This document shows, piece after piece, positions 23,738 through 31,411 of a DNA stretch of 64,000 bases. Every line of letters starts with the position of its first letter. Within the stretch, counting starts at the first letter, position 1. The translations under genes were made by a program, and so were the position numbers. The notes below the pieces were generated by a model that saw nothing but the letters and a program-made list of their open reading frames with translations, was not told where the DNA came from and did no database searches. Origin of the DNA: Puerhibacterium puerhi (GTDB lineage Bacteria; Actinomycetota; Actinomycetes; Actinomycetales; Cellulomonadaceae); contig NZ_WUWN01000003.1 in assembly GCF_009846865.1 (NCBI RefSeq), positions 1-64,000 on the forward strand. The letters are read 5' to 3'.

Positions 23738-24326
23738 GCGGCGGGTGCTCGAGCACGCGTGGCGCGTACTCGACGAGCTGGATGCGGCCGTCGAAGGTGC
23801 GGTGCTCGATCATCTCGAGGGCGACGTCCGGATAGCCGTCGTAGATGCGCTCCTGCCCCGTGGCGCCGGTGATGACCGGGAACATCACGACCCGGAAGCG
23901 GTCGACGAGCCCGGCCCGCAGCAGGGACCGGCACAGGCTGAGGCTGCCGATCGTGCTGAGGATCCCCGAGCCGCTCGCCTTCATCTCCCGGACCGCTGCG
24001 ACGGCGTCGTCGCGGACGAGCGTGCAGTTGGCCCACGCCAGCGGCTCCGCGAGGGATGCGGAGAAGACCACCTTGGGCGCCTGCGTGAGCCCGTCGACGG
24101 ACGCCTCCTCCTCGGCCCTGAGCTCGTCCTGACCGTCCGGGAGCGTGCCCGCGGCGAAGCCCGACATGAGGCGGTAGGTGTTGGCTCCCATGAGGTAGGT
24201 GACCTCGGGCTGCTCGCCGAGCCAGGCGAGGTACTCCGGGCCTTCGAGGCCCCAGAACCCGGGCCAGCCCTCTCCCGACGCGTACCCGTCGAGGGAGGTG
24301 ATGAAGTCGACGAGAAGCTCCGACAT
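23721..24326 (-). CDS. dihydrofolate reductase family protein (RibD C-terminal domain)
   Basis: A 201-residue NADPH-binding protein of the RibD-C/DHFR-like superfamily, common in actinobacteria as stand-alone reductases of unknown substrate. It shows the typical start LLVDFITSLDGYASGEGWPGFWG, the YLMGANTYRLM segment, KVVFSASL, and ILSTIGSLSLCRSLLRAGLVDRFRVVMFPVITGATG. The C-terminus (PPLGAPA) is encoded by the tandem 18-bp repeat and is probably not functional. It is transcribed toward the small basic gene and follows the VOC gene in the same direction after 77 bases. Confidence 0.88.
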   Translation of the reverse strand: MSELLVDFITSLDGYASGEGWPGFWGLEGPEYLAWLGEQPEVTYLMGANTYRLMSGFAAGTLPDGQDELRAEEEASVDGLTQAPKVVFSASLAEPLAWANCTLVRDDAVAAVREMKASGSGILSTIGSLSLCRSLLRAGLVDRFRVVMFPVITGATGQERIYDGYPDVALEMIEHRTFDGRIQLVEYAPRVLEHPPLGAPA

Positions 24327-24403
24327 GGCGGTGTCCCTTCCTCCGGTGTCAGGAGGTGGGACCGGCCGGGAGCCCCGATCTCATCGGGCGAGGCGGCGAC
24401 CGC

Positions 24404-24811
24404 TCAGTCGAGGTCGAACTCGTTGTCCTCGACGTCGCGCATGAGGATGCACGACTCGTTCTCCGCGTCGGCGTACAGCGTCCGCACGTGCGTCGCGCCG
24501 AGCGCCACGAGCCGCGCGCACTCGGCCTCCAGGGCGGCGAGGCGCTCCTGCCCCACGAGCCCGGTGCCGACCCGGACGTCGAGGTGCACGCGGTTCTTGA
24601 CGGCCTTGCCCTCGGGCACGCGCTGGAAGTACAGCCGCGGCCCGACGCCGGTCGGGTTCTCGCAGGCGGACCAGGAGTCCTCGCCCTCGGCGGACGGCGC
24701 GATCCGGTACCCGAGCACCTCGCACCAGAAGCGCGCGACCTTCGCGGGCTCGGCGCAGTCGAACGTGACTTGAACCTGCCTGACCTGCGTGACCTGCGTG
24801 ACCTGCGGCAT
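24404..24811 (-). CDS. VOC family protein (glyoxalase/bleomycin-resistance fold)
   Basis: A 135-residue vicinal-oxygen-chelate domain protein with FDCAEPAKVARFWCEVLGYRI near the start and RVHLDVRV and MRDVEDNEFDLD later, resembling the glyoxalase-like domain of unknown substrate. The N-terminus MPQVTQVTQVRQVQVTF is encoded by tandem GTGACCTGC-type repeats, so an expanded strand precedes the fold. No clear Shine-Dalgarno precedes 24811; a start inside the repeat cannot be excluded. Confidence 0.82.
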   Translation of the reverse strand: MPQVTQVTQVRQVQVTFDCAEPAKVARFWCEVLGYRIAPSAEGEDSWSACENPTGVGPRLYFQRVPEGKAVKNRVHLDVRVGTGLVGQERLAALEAECARLVALGATHVRTLYADAENESCILMRDVEDNEFDLD

Positions 24812-24974
24812 GGGGGAACCGTAGCGGCGGGCGCGGCCGGCGATCACCCCGTTTTCACGGGGCACCCACCCGCGGCACGCCCTGTCGGCCCGCCGGCCGG
24901 CGCTGGCGGGGTGCGCCGCTCCCTGGGTGCGTCCCGGCCTTCTGCACCGGACGGGGCCGCACGAGGGTGGGGGC

Positions 24975-25718
24975 ATGCCAGACACCTTCCCCACCTTCAC
25001 GGCCGCCGGCCTGGCCGCCGTGCGCGCCGGCGCCGACCGGCCCCTGCTCCTGACCAACGCGACGGTCCACACGCTGGATCCGCTGATCGGCACCATGCGC
25101 GGAGCCGACGTGCTGATCGGCGGGGCGCTGGTCGTCGGCGTCGGGCCCGGCATCGTCACCGCGGCCGAGGACGACGGCGCCGTGGTCGTCGATGCCACCG
25201 GCACCACCGTCCTGCCGGCCCGCCTCGACGCGAGCGTCGCCCTCGGCAGCGCCCCGCGCGGCACGGGCGCCGGGACGCTCGCCCCCGGCGCCGACGCCAG
25301 CCTCGTCGTCGTGCCCGACCAGCACGCCGCCGACCTGCCCGCGGCGCTGCACGCCGCGTTCGCCCGGCCCGGGCGGCTGCTGGCCGTGCTGCACGAGGGG
25401 CGGCCCGTGCACTGGGCCGGCGCGCACGTCGGCACGACCCCGACCCGCGAGCGGCTGCAGCCCGACCGGCTCGCAGTCGACCCCGCCCGGGTGGGCGTGT
25501 GGGTCGACACCGAGGACTTCCTGCACCAGGAGCTGACCGCCGACGGCCGCTACGACGAGACCCGCGGCGGGCGGCCGCACGCCTTCCAGGGCAGCTACTG
25601 GATCGACGGCGACCGCATCGACTACCTCGACGACCTCGGCTTCTGGGCCTTCGGCCGGTTCGCCGGCGACGCCCTGCACCACGCCGGATACACCATGCAC
25701 CGGAAGGACGCCCGATGA
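24975..25718 (+). CDS. barrel-less amidohydrolase-like protein with C-terminal Atu4866 domain, first copy
   Basis: A 247-residue protein in two parts. Residues about 22-80 (LLLTNATVHTLDP, GADVLIGG, VVVDATGTTVLPARLDAS) match the N-terminal beta-domain of metal-dependent amidohydrolases, and about 90-155 (GAGTLAPGADASLVVVPDQ, LLAVLHEGRPVHWAG) match the C-terminal strands that complete that domain; the catalytic TIM barrel normally between them is absent. Residues about 170-247 form an Atu4866 domain (VGVWVDTEDFLHQEL, GRYDETRGGR, IDYLDDLGFWAFG), a small beta-barrel family of unknown role. Overlaps the true amidohydrolase gene by ATGA. Probably a non-catalytic partner or ligand-binding protein. 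Confidence 0.85.
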   Translation: MPDTFPTFTAAGLAAVRAGADRPLLLTNATVHTLDPLIGTMRGADVLIGGALVVGVGPGIVTAAEDDGAVVVDATGTTVLPARLDASVALGSAPRGTGAGTLAPGADASLVVVPDQHAADLPAALHAAFARPGRLLAVLHEGRPVHWAGAHVGTTPTRERLQPDRLAVDPARVGVWVDTEDFLHQELTADGRYDETRGGRPHAFQGSYWIDGDRIDYLDDLGFWAFGRFAGDALHHAGYTMHRKDAR

Positions 25719-27106
25719 GCACCGACCCCACCCTGGACGCACTGACCCGCTCCGCCGCCGATCCCGACCGCCTCGTCCTGCTGCGCGGCGGCACCGTCGT
25801 GACGATGGACCCCACGCTCGGCATCCTCGACGCCGGCGACGTGCTGGTCCGCGGGGCACGCATCGTCGAGGTCGGCCGCCACCTGCCCGACGCCGGGGCG
25901 ATCGTCGTCGACGCGACCGGCAGCATCGTGGCCCCCGGCATGGTGGACACCCACCGCCACGCCTGGCAGGCCCAGATGCGCCGCACGATCCCCGACGTCG
26001 ACGACCTGGGCGGCTACCTGCGGTCCACGCTCATGCACGTCGCGCCGGCCTACACCGCCGACGACGTGTACCTCGGCACCCGGCTGGCCGCGCTGACCGC
26101 CCTCGACGGCGGCATCACCACGATGCTCGACTTCTCGCACAACTCGCGCACCACCGCCCACTCCGACGCCGCGATCACCGCGCTGATCGACACCGGCATC
26201 CGTGGCGTGCACGCCTCCATGGCCCCGCACTTCGGCCACTGGGACGGCCAGTGGCCCGCGGACCTGGCCCGGCTGCGCTCGACCTACGTCCCCACCGATG
26301 ACCAGCTGGTCACGCTGCGCATGGCAGCGCTGGCCACCGGCGACATCGCCGGGCACCTCGCCTACGGCCCCGAGCTGGCCCGCGTCGCGACCGACCTGGA
26401 CATCGGCGTGAGCCTGGACGTGATGTTCGGCCAAGCCGCCTCGGCGGCCATCCTCGACTGGCGCAGGCAGGGGCTGCTCGGCCCGCACCTGGAGTCGATC
26501 CACTCCACCGCGCTGTCCGCAGACGCCTGGGCGGCGATGCGCGACCACGGCGTCACCGTGTCCCTGGCCCCCACCTCCGACGCCCAGATCGGGCTCGAGG
26601 ACGCCGTCCCGCCGGTCGACGAGGCCCTCGCCCACGGGATCCGCCCCGGACTGTCGGTGGACGTGGAGGTCGCGCTGGCCTCCGACATGTTCACGCAGAT
26701 GCGCGCGCTGCTGACGATCCAGCGCATGCGCGCGGTCAACGCCGCCTACGGCACCGAGGCGGAGCCCACCCGCATCACCACCCGCGACGTGCTGGACTTC
26801 GCCACCCTGTCCGGGGCGCGCACGCTGCGCCTCGACGACCGCACCGGCTCGATCACCCCCGGCAAGCAGGCCGACCTGATCGTCGTGGACGCCGAGGCGA
26901 TCAACACCATGCCGCTGCACGACGCCGTCGGGACCCTCGTGCTGGGCGCCGACCGTTCCAACATCACCTCCGTGTGGGTGGCCGGCCAGGTGCGCAAGTG
27001 GGCCGGCGCGCTCGTCGGCGTGGACGTCGACGCCCTGCGCACCCAGGTGCACGACTCGGTCGCCGCCATCACCGAGCGCCTCGCGACCACCGGGGCGCGC
27101 CGGTGA
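25715..27106 (+). CDS. amidohydrolase family protein (TRZ/ATZ, cytosine-deaminase-like)
   Basis: A 463-residue metal-dependent hydrolase with both beta-domain halves (LLRGGTVVTMDPTLG; GSITPGKQADLIVVD and SVWVAGQVRKWAG) and a full barrel. Metal ligands visible are HRH in VDTHRHAW near residue 77, the His of SIHSTALS near 260, and the Asp of SVDVE near 315. The strand-5 ligand, usually His, appears as Asp in GVSLDVMFG, which may change the metal site. The family deaminates or dechlorinates ring compounds such as cytosine, guanine or triazines. Encoded in an overlapping trio with two barrel-less relatives. Substrate unknown. Confidence 0.9.
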   Translation: MSTDPTLDALTRSAADPDRLVLLRGGTVVTMDPTLGILDAGDVLVRGARIVEVGRHLPDAGAIVVDATGSIVAPGMVDTHRHAWQAQMRRTIPDVDDLGGYLRSTLMHVAPAYTADDVYLGTRLAALTALDGGITTMLDFSHNSRTTAHSDAAITALIDTGIRGVHASMAPHFGHWDGQWPADLARLRSTYVPTDDQLVTLRMAALATGDIAGHLAYGPELARVATDLDIGVSLDVMFGQAASAAILDWRRQGLLGPHLESIHSTALSADAWAAMRDHGVTVSLAPTSDAQIGLEDAVPPVDEALAHGIRPGLSVDVEVALASDMFTQMRALLTIQRMRAVNAAYGTEAEPTRITTRDVLDFATLSGARTLRLDDRTGSITPGKQADLIVVDAEAINTMPLHDAVGTLVLGADRSNITSVWVAGQVRKWAGALVGVDVDALRTQVHDSVAAITERLATTGARR

Positions 27107-27753
27107 CCCCGCCGGCGACCCCGCCGAGCAGCAGCACGTTCGTCCTCACGGGCGCCCAGGTCAGGACACGGCCCGACGCGGTGGCGCCCGGCGAGCTGCA
27201 CGTCGTCGGCGAGCACCTGGCCGCGGAATCCACCGGCCTCGGCCGGGAGGCGATCGACGTGGACGGCGCGCACGTGGTCCCGCTGCTGGTGGACAGCGCG
27301 GTCGCACAGCTGCCGCCGGCCCGGCGCGGCGCCTACGACCTGGTGCCCGGCAACCCGGCCACCTTCGCCGTGGTGCGCCGCCCGGTCACCGCGACGCAGG
27401 TGCGCCGCATGCTCGTCGTCTCCCCGCGCGACCTGCTGGCCGTCTGGGTCGCCGGGCGCCTCGAAGCCTGGGACGGCGCCCCAACCCGGCCCGCGGGCCA
27501 GGACGTCGCCGACCCGACCGTCCGACGGGCGTGGGTGGGCACCTGGCACGACCCTGGCCGCGGCCTGCAGCAGCACCTGCGGCCCGACGGCCGCTACTCG
27601 GAGACCCGGGGCGGGCGCGCCGACGCCTACACCGGCCGCTACTGGGTCCACGTCGACCGGATCACCTATCTCGACGACTCCGGCTTCTGGGCGTTCGGCC
27701 AGCTGCTGGACGGCGTGCTGCACCACGCCGGGTTCGTGATGACGCGACGCTGA
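27103..27753 (+). CDS. barrel-less amidohydrolase-like protein with C-terminal Atu4866 domain, second copy
   Basis: Diverged paralogue (216 residues) of the first gene of the trio. The N-terminal strands (TFVLTGAQVRT, GELHVVGEHLAAE, IDVDGAHVVPLLVDS) run directly into the C-terminal ones (YDLVPGNPATFAVVRR, LLAVWVAGRLEAWDG), again without the barrel or any metal ligands, and an Atu4866 domain follows (VGTWHDPGRGLQQHL, GRYSETRGGRADAY, ITYLDDSGFWAFG). The GTG start overlaps the amidohydrolase stop as GTGA. Two such proteins flanking one enzyme suggests a heteromeric complex; this is inferred. Confidence 0.85.
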   Translation: MTPPATPPSSSTFVLTGAQVRTRPDAVAPGELHVVGEHLAAESTGLGREAIDVDGAHVVPLLVDSAVAQLPPARRGAYDLVPGNPATFAVVRRPVTATQVRRMLVVSPRDLLAVWVAGRLEAWDGAPTRPAGQDVADPTVRRAWVGTWHDPGRGLQQHLRPDGRYSETRGGRADAYTGRYWVHVDRITYLDDSGFWAFGQLLDGVLHHAGFVMTRR

Positions 27754-27856
27754 GCAGGCGGTGCGCCGGGCCGTCGGGCCCGGCGCGCCGCGTCCGACGG
27801 CTGCCAGGGAGCACCACGTCCTGGTTGCCGCCGGGCGCGGCCCCTACGGTCTGATC

Positions 27857-28702
27857 GTGAGCACCTCCGACCTCGGCCCGTTCCTCAAGGCCCGCCGCGG
27901 CCACGTCCAACCCGACGACGTCGGGCTGCCCGGGCACACCACCCGCCGCGTGCCCGGGCTGCGGCGCGAGGAGGTCGCGATGCTCGCCGGCGTGAGCGTG
28001 GACTACTACGCCCGCCTGGAGCAGGGCCGCGAGCGCAACCCGTCGCCGTCGGTGCTCAACGCGATCGCCAGCGCCCTGTGCCTCGACCCCGACCAGCGCG
28101 AGCACCTGTTCCGCCTGGCCGACCTGGCGCCCACCGCCCTGGCGTCGCCCAGCGAGGCACCGTCGCAGTCCCTGCTGGACCTGCTGGAGGCGTGGCCGCA
28201 CACCCCCGCGCTGATCATCGACCGGCAGCTCGACGTGCTGGCGCACAACGCCCTGGCCGGCGCCCTGTACGGCGAGTTCGAGCGCATCGACAACCTGGCG
28301 CGCATGACGTTCCTCGACCCGGTCGGCGCGCGCTTCTACGCCCACTGGGACCGCGCCGCGGAGTCCTGCGTGGCCAACCTGCGCCTGGCCCAGGGACACG
28401 TGGGCTCCGCCGACGCCGTCCGCCGGCTGGTGGTCGAGCTCTCCGGGGCCAGCGCCGCGTTCCGCCACCTGTGGGCCCGGCACGACGTCCGCGGCAAGAC
28501 GCACGACGCCAAGGCGCTGCGCCACCGCGACGTCGGCGACCTGGTCCTCGACTACCACGCGTTCGACGTCAAGGGCTCCCCCGGCCGCCAGCTGATCGTC
28601 TACCAGGCGGCGCCCGGGTCGCCGAGCGCCGACAAGCTGCGGCTGCTGGCCTCGTTGCACGCGACGGCCGCCGCGGCCCCCGCGGCGCCGGACGTCACGT
28701 AG
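27857..28702 (+). CDS. XRE family regulator with MmyB-like ligand-binding domain
   Basis: DNA-binding regulator of 281 residues: an N-terminal helix-turn-helix (residues about 8-70, RRVPGLRREEVAMLAGVSVDYYARLEQGRERNPS) and a C-terminal MmyB/MLTR ligand-binding domain (LIIDRQLDVLAHNALAGALY, then DVGDLVLDYHAFDVKG). Such proteins bind fatty acids or other ligands and usually control a neighbouring enzyme. It follows the amidohydrolase trio by 104 bases in the same direction and may regulate it. The start is GTG at 27857. Confidence 0.9.
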   Translation: MSTSDLGPFLKARRGHVQPDDVGLPGHTTRRVPGLRREEVAMLAGVSVDYYARLEQGRERNPSPSVLNAIASALCLDPDQREHLFRLADLAPTALASPSEAPSQSLLDLLEAWPHTPALIIDRQLDVLAHNALAGALYGEFERIDNLARMTFLDPVGARFYAHWDRAAESCVANLRLAQGHVGSADAVRRLVVELSGASAAFRHLWARHDVRGKTHDAKALRHRDVGDLVLDYHAFDVKGSPGRQLIVYQAAPGSPSADKLRLLASLHATAAAAPAAPDVT

Positions 28703-28735
28703 GAGCGCCGCGCGTGGCCGCCGGCGGACGGACGA

Positions 28736-28772
28736 CGAAGGCGTCCCCGGCCGACGGCCGGGGACGCCTTCG
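28736..28772. terminator. bidirectional terminator hairpin
   Basis: A perfect 17-bp stem with a GAC loop, its outer part reading CGAAGGCG and CGCCTTCG, sits between the convergent XRE and SDR genes. Confidence 0.9.
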
Positions 28773-28803
28773 TGTCACGCAGGGGCCGTGTACTGGAGCG
28801 GAG

Positions 28804-29562
28804 TCAGAGCTGCGAGCCGCCGCCGTCGACGACCAGCTCCGCCCCCGTCGTGTACGTGGCGTCGAACATCAGGAACGCGACGGCCTTCGCGATCTCGTCG
28901 ACCGTGCCCATGCGCCGCATCGGGTTGTCGGCGGCCATCGCGGTCTTCGTCTGCTCTGCGGCCTCGGCCGGCATCGACTTGGCCAGGATGCCCGAGTCGA
29001 TCGGGCCCGGGCTGATCGCGTTCACCCGCACGGCGTTCGGCAGCAGCTCCCGCGCGAGTCCTCGCGCCATCGCGCGCACCGCCGCCTTGCTCGCCGCATA
29101 GGCGCTGAGCGTCGGCAGCCCCAGCGTGGCGGCCACCGACGTCGTGAGCACGACACCGCTGCCCGGCGCCAGCAGCGGCGCGAGCCGTTGCACCGTGAAG
29201 TACGGCCCTCGCGTGTTGATGGCGAAGACGTCGTCGAACTGCTCGGGCGTCGTGTCGGCGACGGGCGCGAAGGAGTTCACGCCGGCATTCGCGAACAGCC
29301 CGTCGATCGTGCCGAGCTCCTCGCGCACCCGCGCGGCGAGCGCGTCGATGTCGTCGATCAAGCCCGCGTCGCTGCGCACCGCGACGACCCGCTCCCCCAG
29401 CGTGACGCGCGCGGCATCGAGGGCCTCCTTGTTGCGCCCCGTGAGCAGCACGCGCGCCCCGCCGTCGGTCAGCAGACGCGCGGTGGCGAGCCCGAAGCCG
29501 GTGCTCCCACCCGTGATGACGATCCTCTTGCCTGCGTAGGGACCTTCCGTCAGGTCGGTCAT
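28804..29562 (-). CDS. SDR family oxidoreductase
   Basis: Classical short-chain dehydrogenase/reductase of 252 residues: cofactor loop TGGSTGFG near residue 19, NAG in FANAGVNSF near 88, catalytic Tyr and Lys in YAASK near 150, and the C-terminal GAELVVDGGGSQL. An Arg after the first strand (TGRNKEAL) suggests NADP. The ATG at 29562 is preceded by GGAGGA. It diverges from a LysR regulator, which probably controls it. Confidence 0.92.
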   Translation of the reverse strand: MTDLTEGPYAGKRIVITGGSTGFGLATARLLTDGGARVLLTGRNKEALDAARVTLGERVVAVRSDAGLIDDIDALAARVREELGTIDGLFANAGVNSFAPVADTTPEQFDDVFAINTRGPYFTVQRLAPLLAPGSGVVLTTSVAATLGLPTLSAYAASKAAVRAMARGLARELLPNAVRVNAISPGPIDSGILAKSMPAEAAEQTKTAMAADNPMRRMGTVDEIAKAVAFLMFDATYTTGAELVVDGGGSQL

Positions 29563-29729
29563 CGTTCCTCCGATGTGATGTGGGACGGACCGCGGCGCGG
29601 GCCGCGATCCCGTTCTGCGGGCCCAGTCGACCTCCGCCGAACCCCCGCCGTCCAAGACCTGTCTCGCACCCGGCCATGCCTCGGATGCATGTCCGGCACC
29701 ACCCCTCCCGGCCGCCATAGGCTGGTGGG

Positions 29730-30659
29730 ATGACGGTCGGAACGGACGATCGGGAGCAGGCCGGGCCGGACCTCGACCTGCGACTGATCCGCTACTTCGT
29801 CGCGGTCGCCGAGCACGGCAACTTCGGCCGGGCGGCCGACGCGCTGCTGATCGCGCAGCCTTCGCTCAGCCGGCAGATCCGCCGGCTGGAGGCCCAGGTC
29901 GGGGCGCGCCTGCTCGACCGCACGCCGCGCGGCAGCCGGCTCACCGCCGCCGGCACCGCCTTCCTGCCGCAGGCCCGCGCGCTGCTGCGCCAGGCGCGGA
30001 GCGCCACCGACGCCGCGCGCGCGGCGGCTGGCGTCCGGACGTTCACGATCGGGTACACGGGCGGGATCGTCGTCTCGCCGATCTCCCGCCATCTCTCCGA
30101 GCGCTTCCCCGGCGTCGCGATCGCGACCCGCCGGCTGCCCGAGGAGAAGCCCGCCGACGCCCTGCGGGAGGGCCTCGTCGACGGCCTCGTCGCTCGGCTG
30201 CCACTGGAGACCGACGGCCTTCAGGTGACCATGATCGGCGCCGACCCGCGCGCCCTGGTCGTCTCGGTCGACCACCCCCTCGCGGCCCGCGCGTCGGTGG
30301 CGCCCGAGGACTTCGAGGGGGACCCGCGCGTGTCCTGCGCCTCGGCCGACGCCGACTGGACGTCGTTCTGGAGGCTCGAGGACGACTCCCCCGTGCCGCT
30401 CTCCCGCCTCTCGGCCGACAGCTTCGACGACAAGCTCGAGCTCGTCGCCACCCGCCAGGCCGTCGCCGTGCTTCCCGAGCACGATCCGCGGCTCGCGATC
30501 CGGCCCGACATCGTGGCGATCCCGATCGACGGTGCCCCACCGGCGCTGGTGGCCGCGGCGACGCGCGACGACGACGAGATCGCACGCGAGTTCCACGCGG
30601 CCGCGCAGACCTACCGGTGGACGCCCGCGGGCGCCGCCGCGGCGTTGCCGCGCGGCTAG
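29730..30659 (+). CDS. LysR family transcriptional regulator
   Basis: A 309-residue LTTR with the winged helix at residues about 16-75 (LIRYFVAVAEHGNFGRAADALLIAQPSLSRQIRRLEAQVGARLLDRT) and a periplasmic-binding-like effector domain from about 100. It is transcribed away from the SDR gene across a 167-base spacer, the usual layout for an LTTR and its target. A near-palindrome CGGATGCATGTCCG in that spacer could be its site, though it lacks a clear T-N11-A frame. Confidence 0.93.
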   Translation: MTVGTDDREQAGPDLDLRLIRYFVAVAEHGNFGRAADALLIAQPSLSRQIRRLEAQVGARLLDRTPRGSRLTAAGTAFLPQARALLRQARSATDAARAAAGVRTFTIGYTGGIVVSPISRHLSERFPGVAIATRRLPEEKPADALREGLVDGLVARLPLETDGLQVTMIGADPRALVVSVDHPLAARASVAPEDFEGDPRVSCASADADWTSFWRLEDDSPVPLSRLSADSFDDKLELVATRQAVAVLPEHDPRLAIRPDIVAIPIDGAPPALVAAATRDDDEIAREFHAAAQTYRWTPAGAAAALPRG

Positions 30660-30779
30660 ACCACGACGGAACCTCGCGCTGCGCCGCCCGAGGGCGACGT
30701 CGAGGCGCTCGGCGGTCGGCTGCACCGCTGGGGGGCGCCGACGGTCTTCGGGCTGGGGCCCTGCGTGCCCCTGGAGCCG

Positions 30780-31298
30780 TCAGGCCCTGGCCGCCCTGGC
30801 CGCCTTCCGGCGTCGTCGCGGCGCTGCCGACCGCGGCGGCGCCTGACGCATGTGGTCCCTCGCCCGGGTCAGGATCTCGGCGAGCGTCTCGACGTCGGAC
30901 GGTGACAGCGCGGCGAACAGCAGCTCCTCGAGGACGGCGACGTGGCCCGGGAAGACCTGGGCGAGCACGGCACGGCCCTCGTCGGTGATGGTGACGGTGA
31001 TGCTGCGCTCGTCGTCGCGCGACGGCGCGCGGCTCACGAGCCCTCGCTTCTCCAGGGTCTGGGCCTGGTACGTCAGCCCGCTGCGGCTGTAGACGACCCC
31101 GTCGGCCAGGTCGGTCATCCGTCGGCTCCCGCCCGGGGCGTCGCCCAGCGTGGCCAGCAGCTGGAACTGGACGTAGCTGAGGTCCCCGGCCTCGTGCAGC
31201 TGCTGGTCGACCGCATGCCGCAGCAGGCTGCTGGCCTCGATGAGGGCGAAGTACGCACCGAGCTGCACGGCGTCGAGAGAGCGAGGGGCGGAGGACAT
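30780..31298 (-). CDS. MarR family regulator, divergent from quinone oxidoreductase
   Basis: A 172-residue MarR protein with LSYVQFQLLATLGDAPGGSRRMTDLADGVVYSRSGLTYQAQTLEKRGLV (helix-turn-helix, about 40-90) and the wing DDERSITVTITDEGR. The C-terminal 25 residues are an Arg/Ala-rich tail. It starts 114 bases from the oxidoreductase, across a spacer with three copies of a TGCTTC-N6-GAAGCA operator, so autoregulation and repression of the oxidoreductase are likely. No Cys suggests that it is not a simple thiol-redox sensor of the OhrR type. Confidence 0.92.
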   Translation of the reverse strand: MSSAPRSLDAVQLGAYFALIEASSLLRHAVDQQLHEAGDLSYVQFQLLATLGDAPGGSRRMTDLADGVVYSRSGLTYQAQTLEKRGLVSRAPSRDDERSITVTITDEGRAVLAQVFPGHVAVLEELLFAALSPSDVETLAEILTRARDHMRQAPPRSAAPRRRRKAARAARA

Positions 31299-31314
31299 GC
31301 CCCGATCCTACCGG

Positions 31315-31390
31315 TGCTTCGAATGCGAAGGGGTTGCTTCTGATTCGAAGCACTGCTAGCGTCCTCCTCAGTTGCTTCGAACCCGAAGCA
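31315..31390. promoter_or_regulatory. three MarR operators, TGCTTC-N6-GAAGCA
   Basis: Sites at 31315-31332 (right arm degenerate, GAAGGG), 31335-31352 and 31373-31390 (both with perfect 6-bp arms) fill the spacer between the divergent MarR and oxidoreductase genes. Centres lie 20 and 38 bp apart. Confidence 0.8.
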
Positions 31391-31411
31391 CCTGAGGAGC
31401 GGAGAGACATC

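Noticed and set aside
29563-29729. CGGATGCATGTCCG near-palindrome as LysR box
   Set aside because: It is noted as possible, but the dyad lacks the T-N11-A arrangement and occurs once, so it is not listed as an operator.
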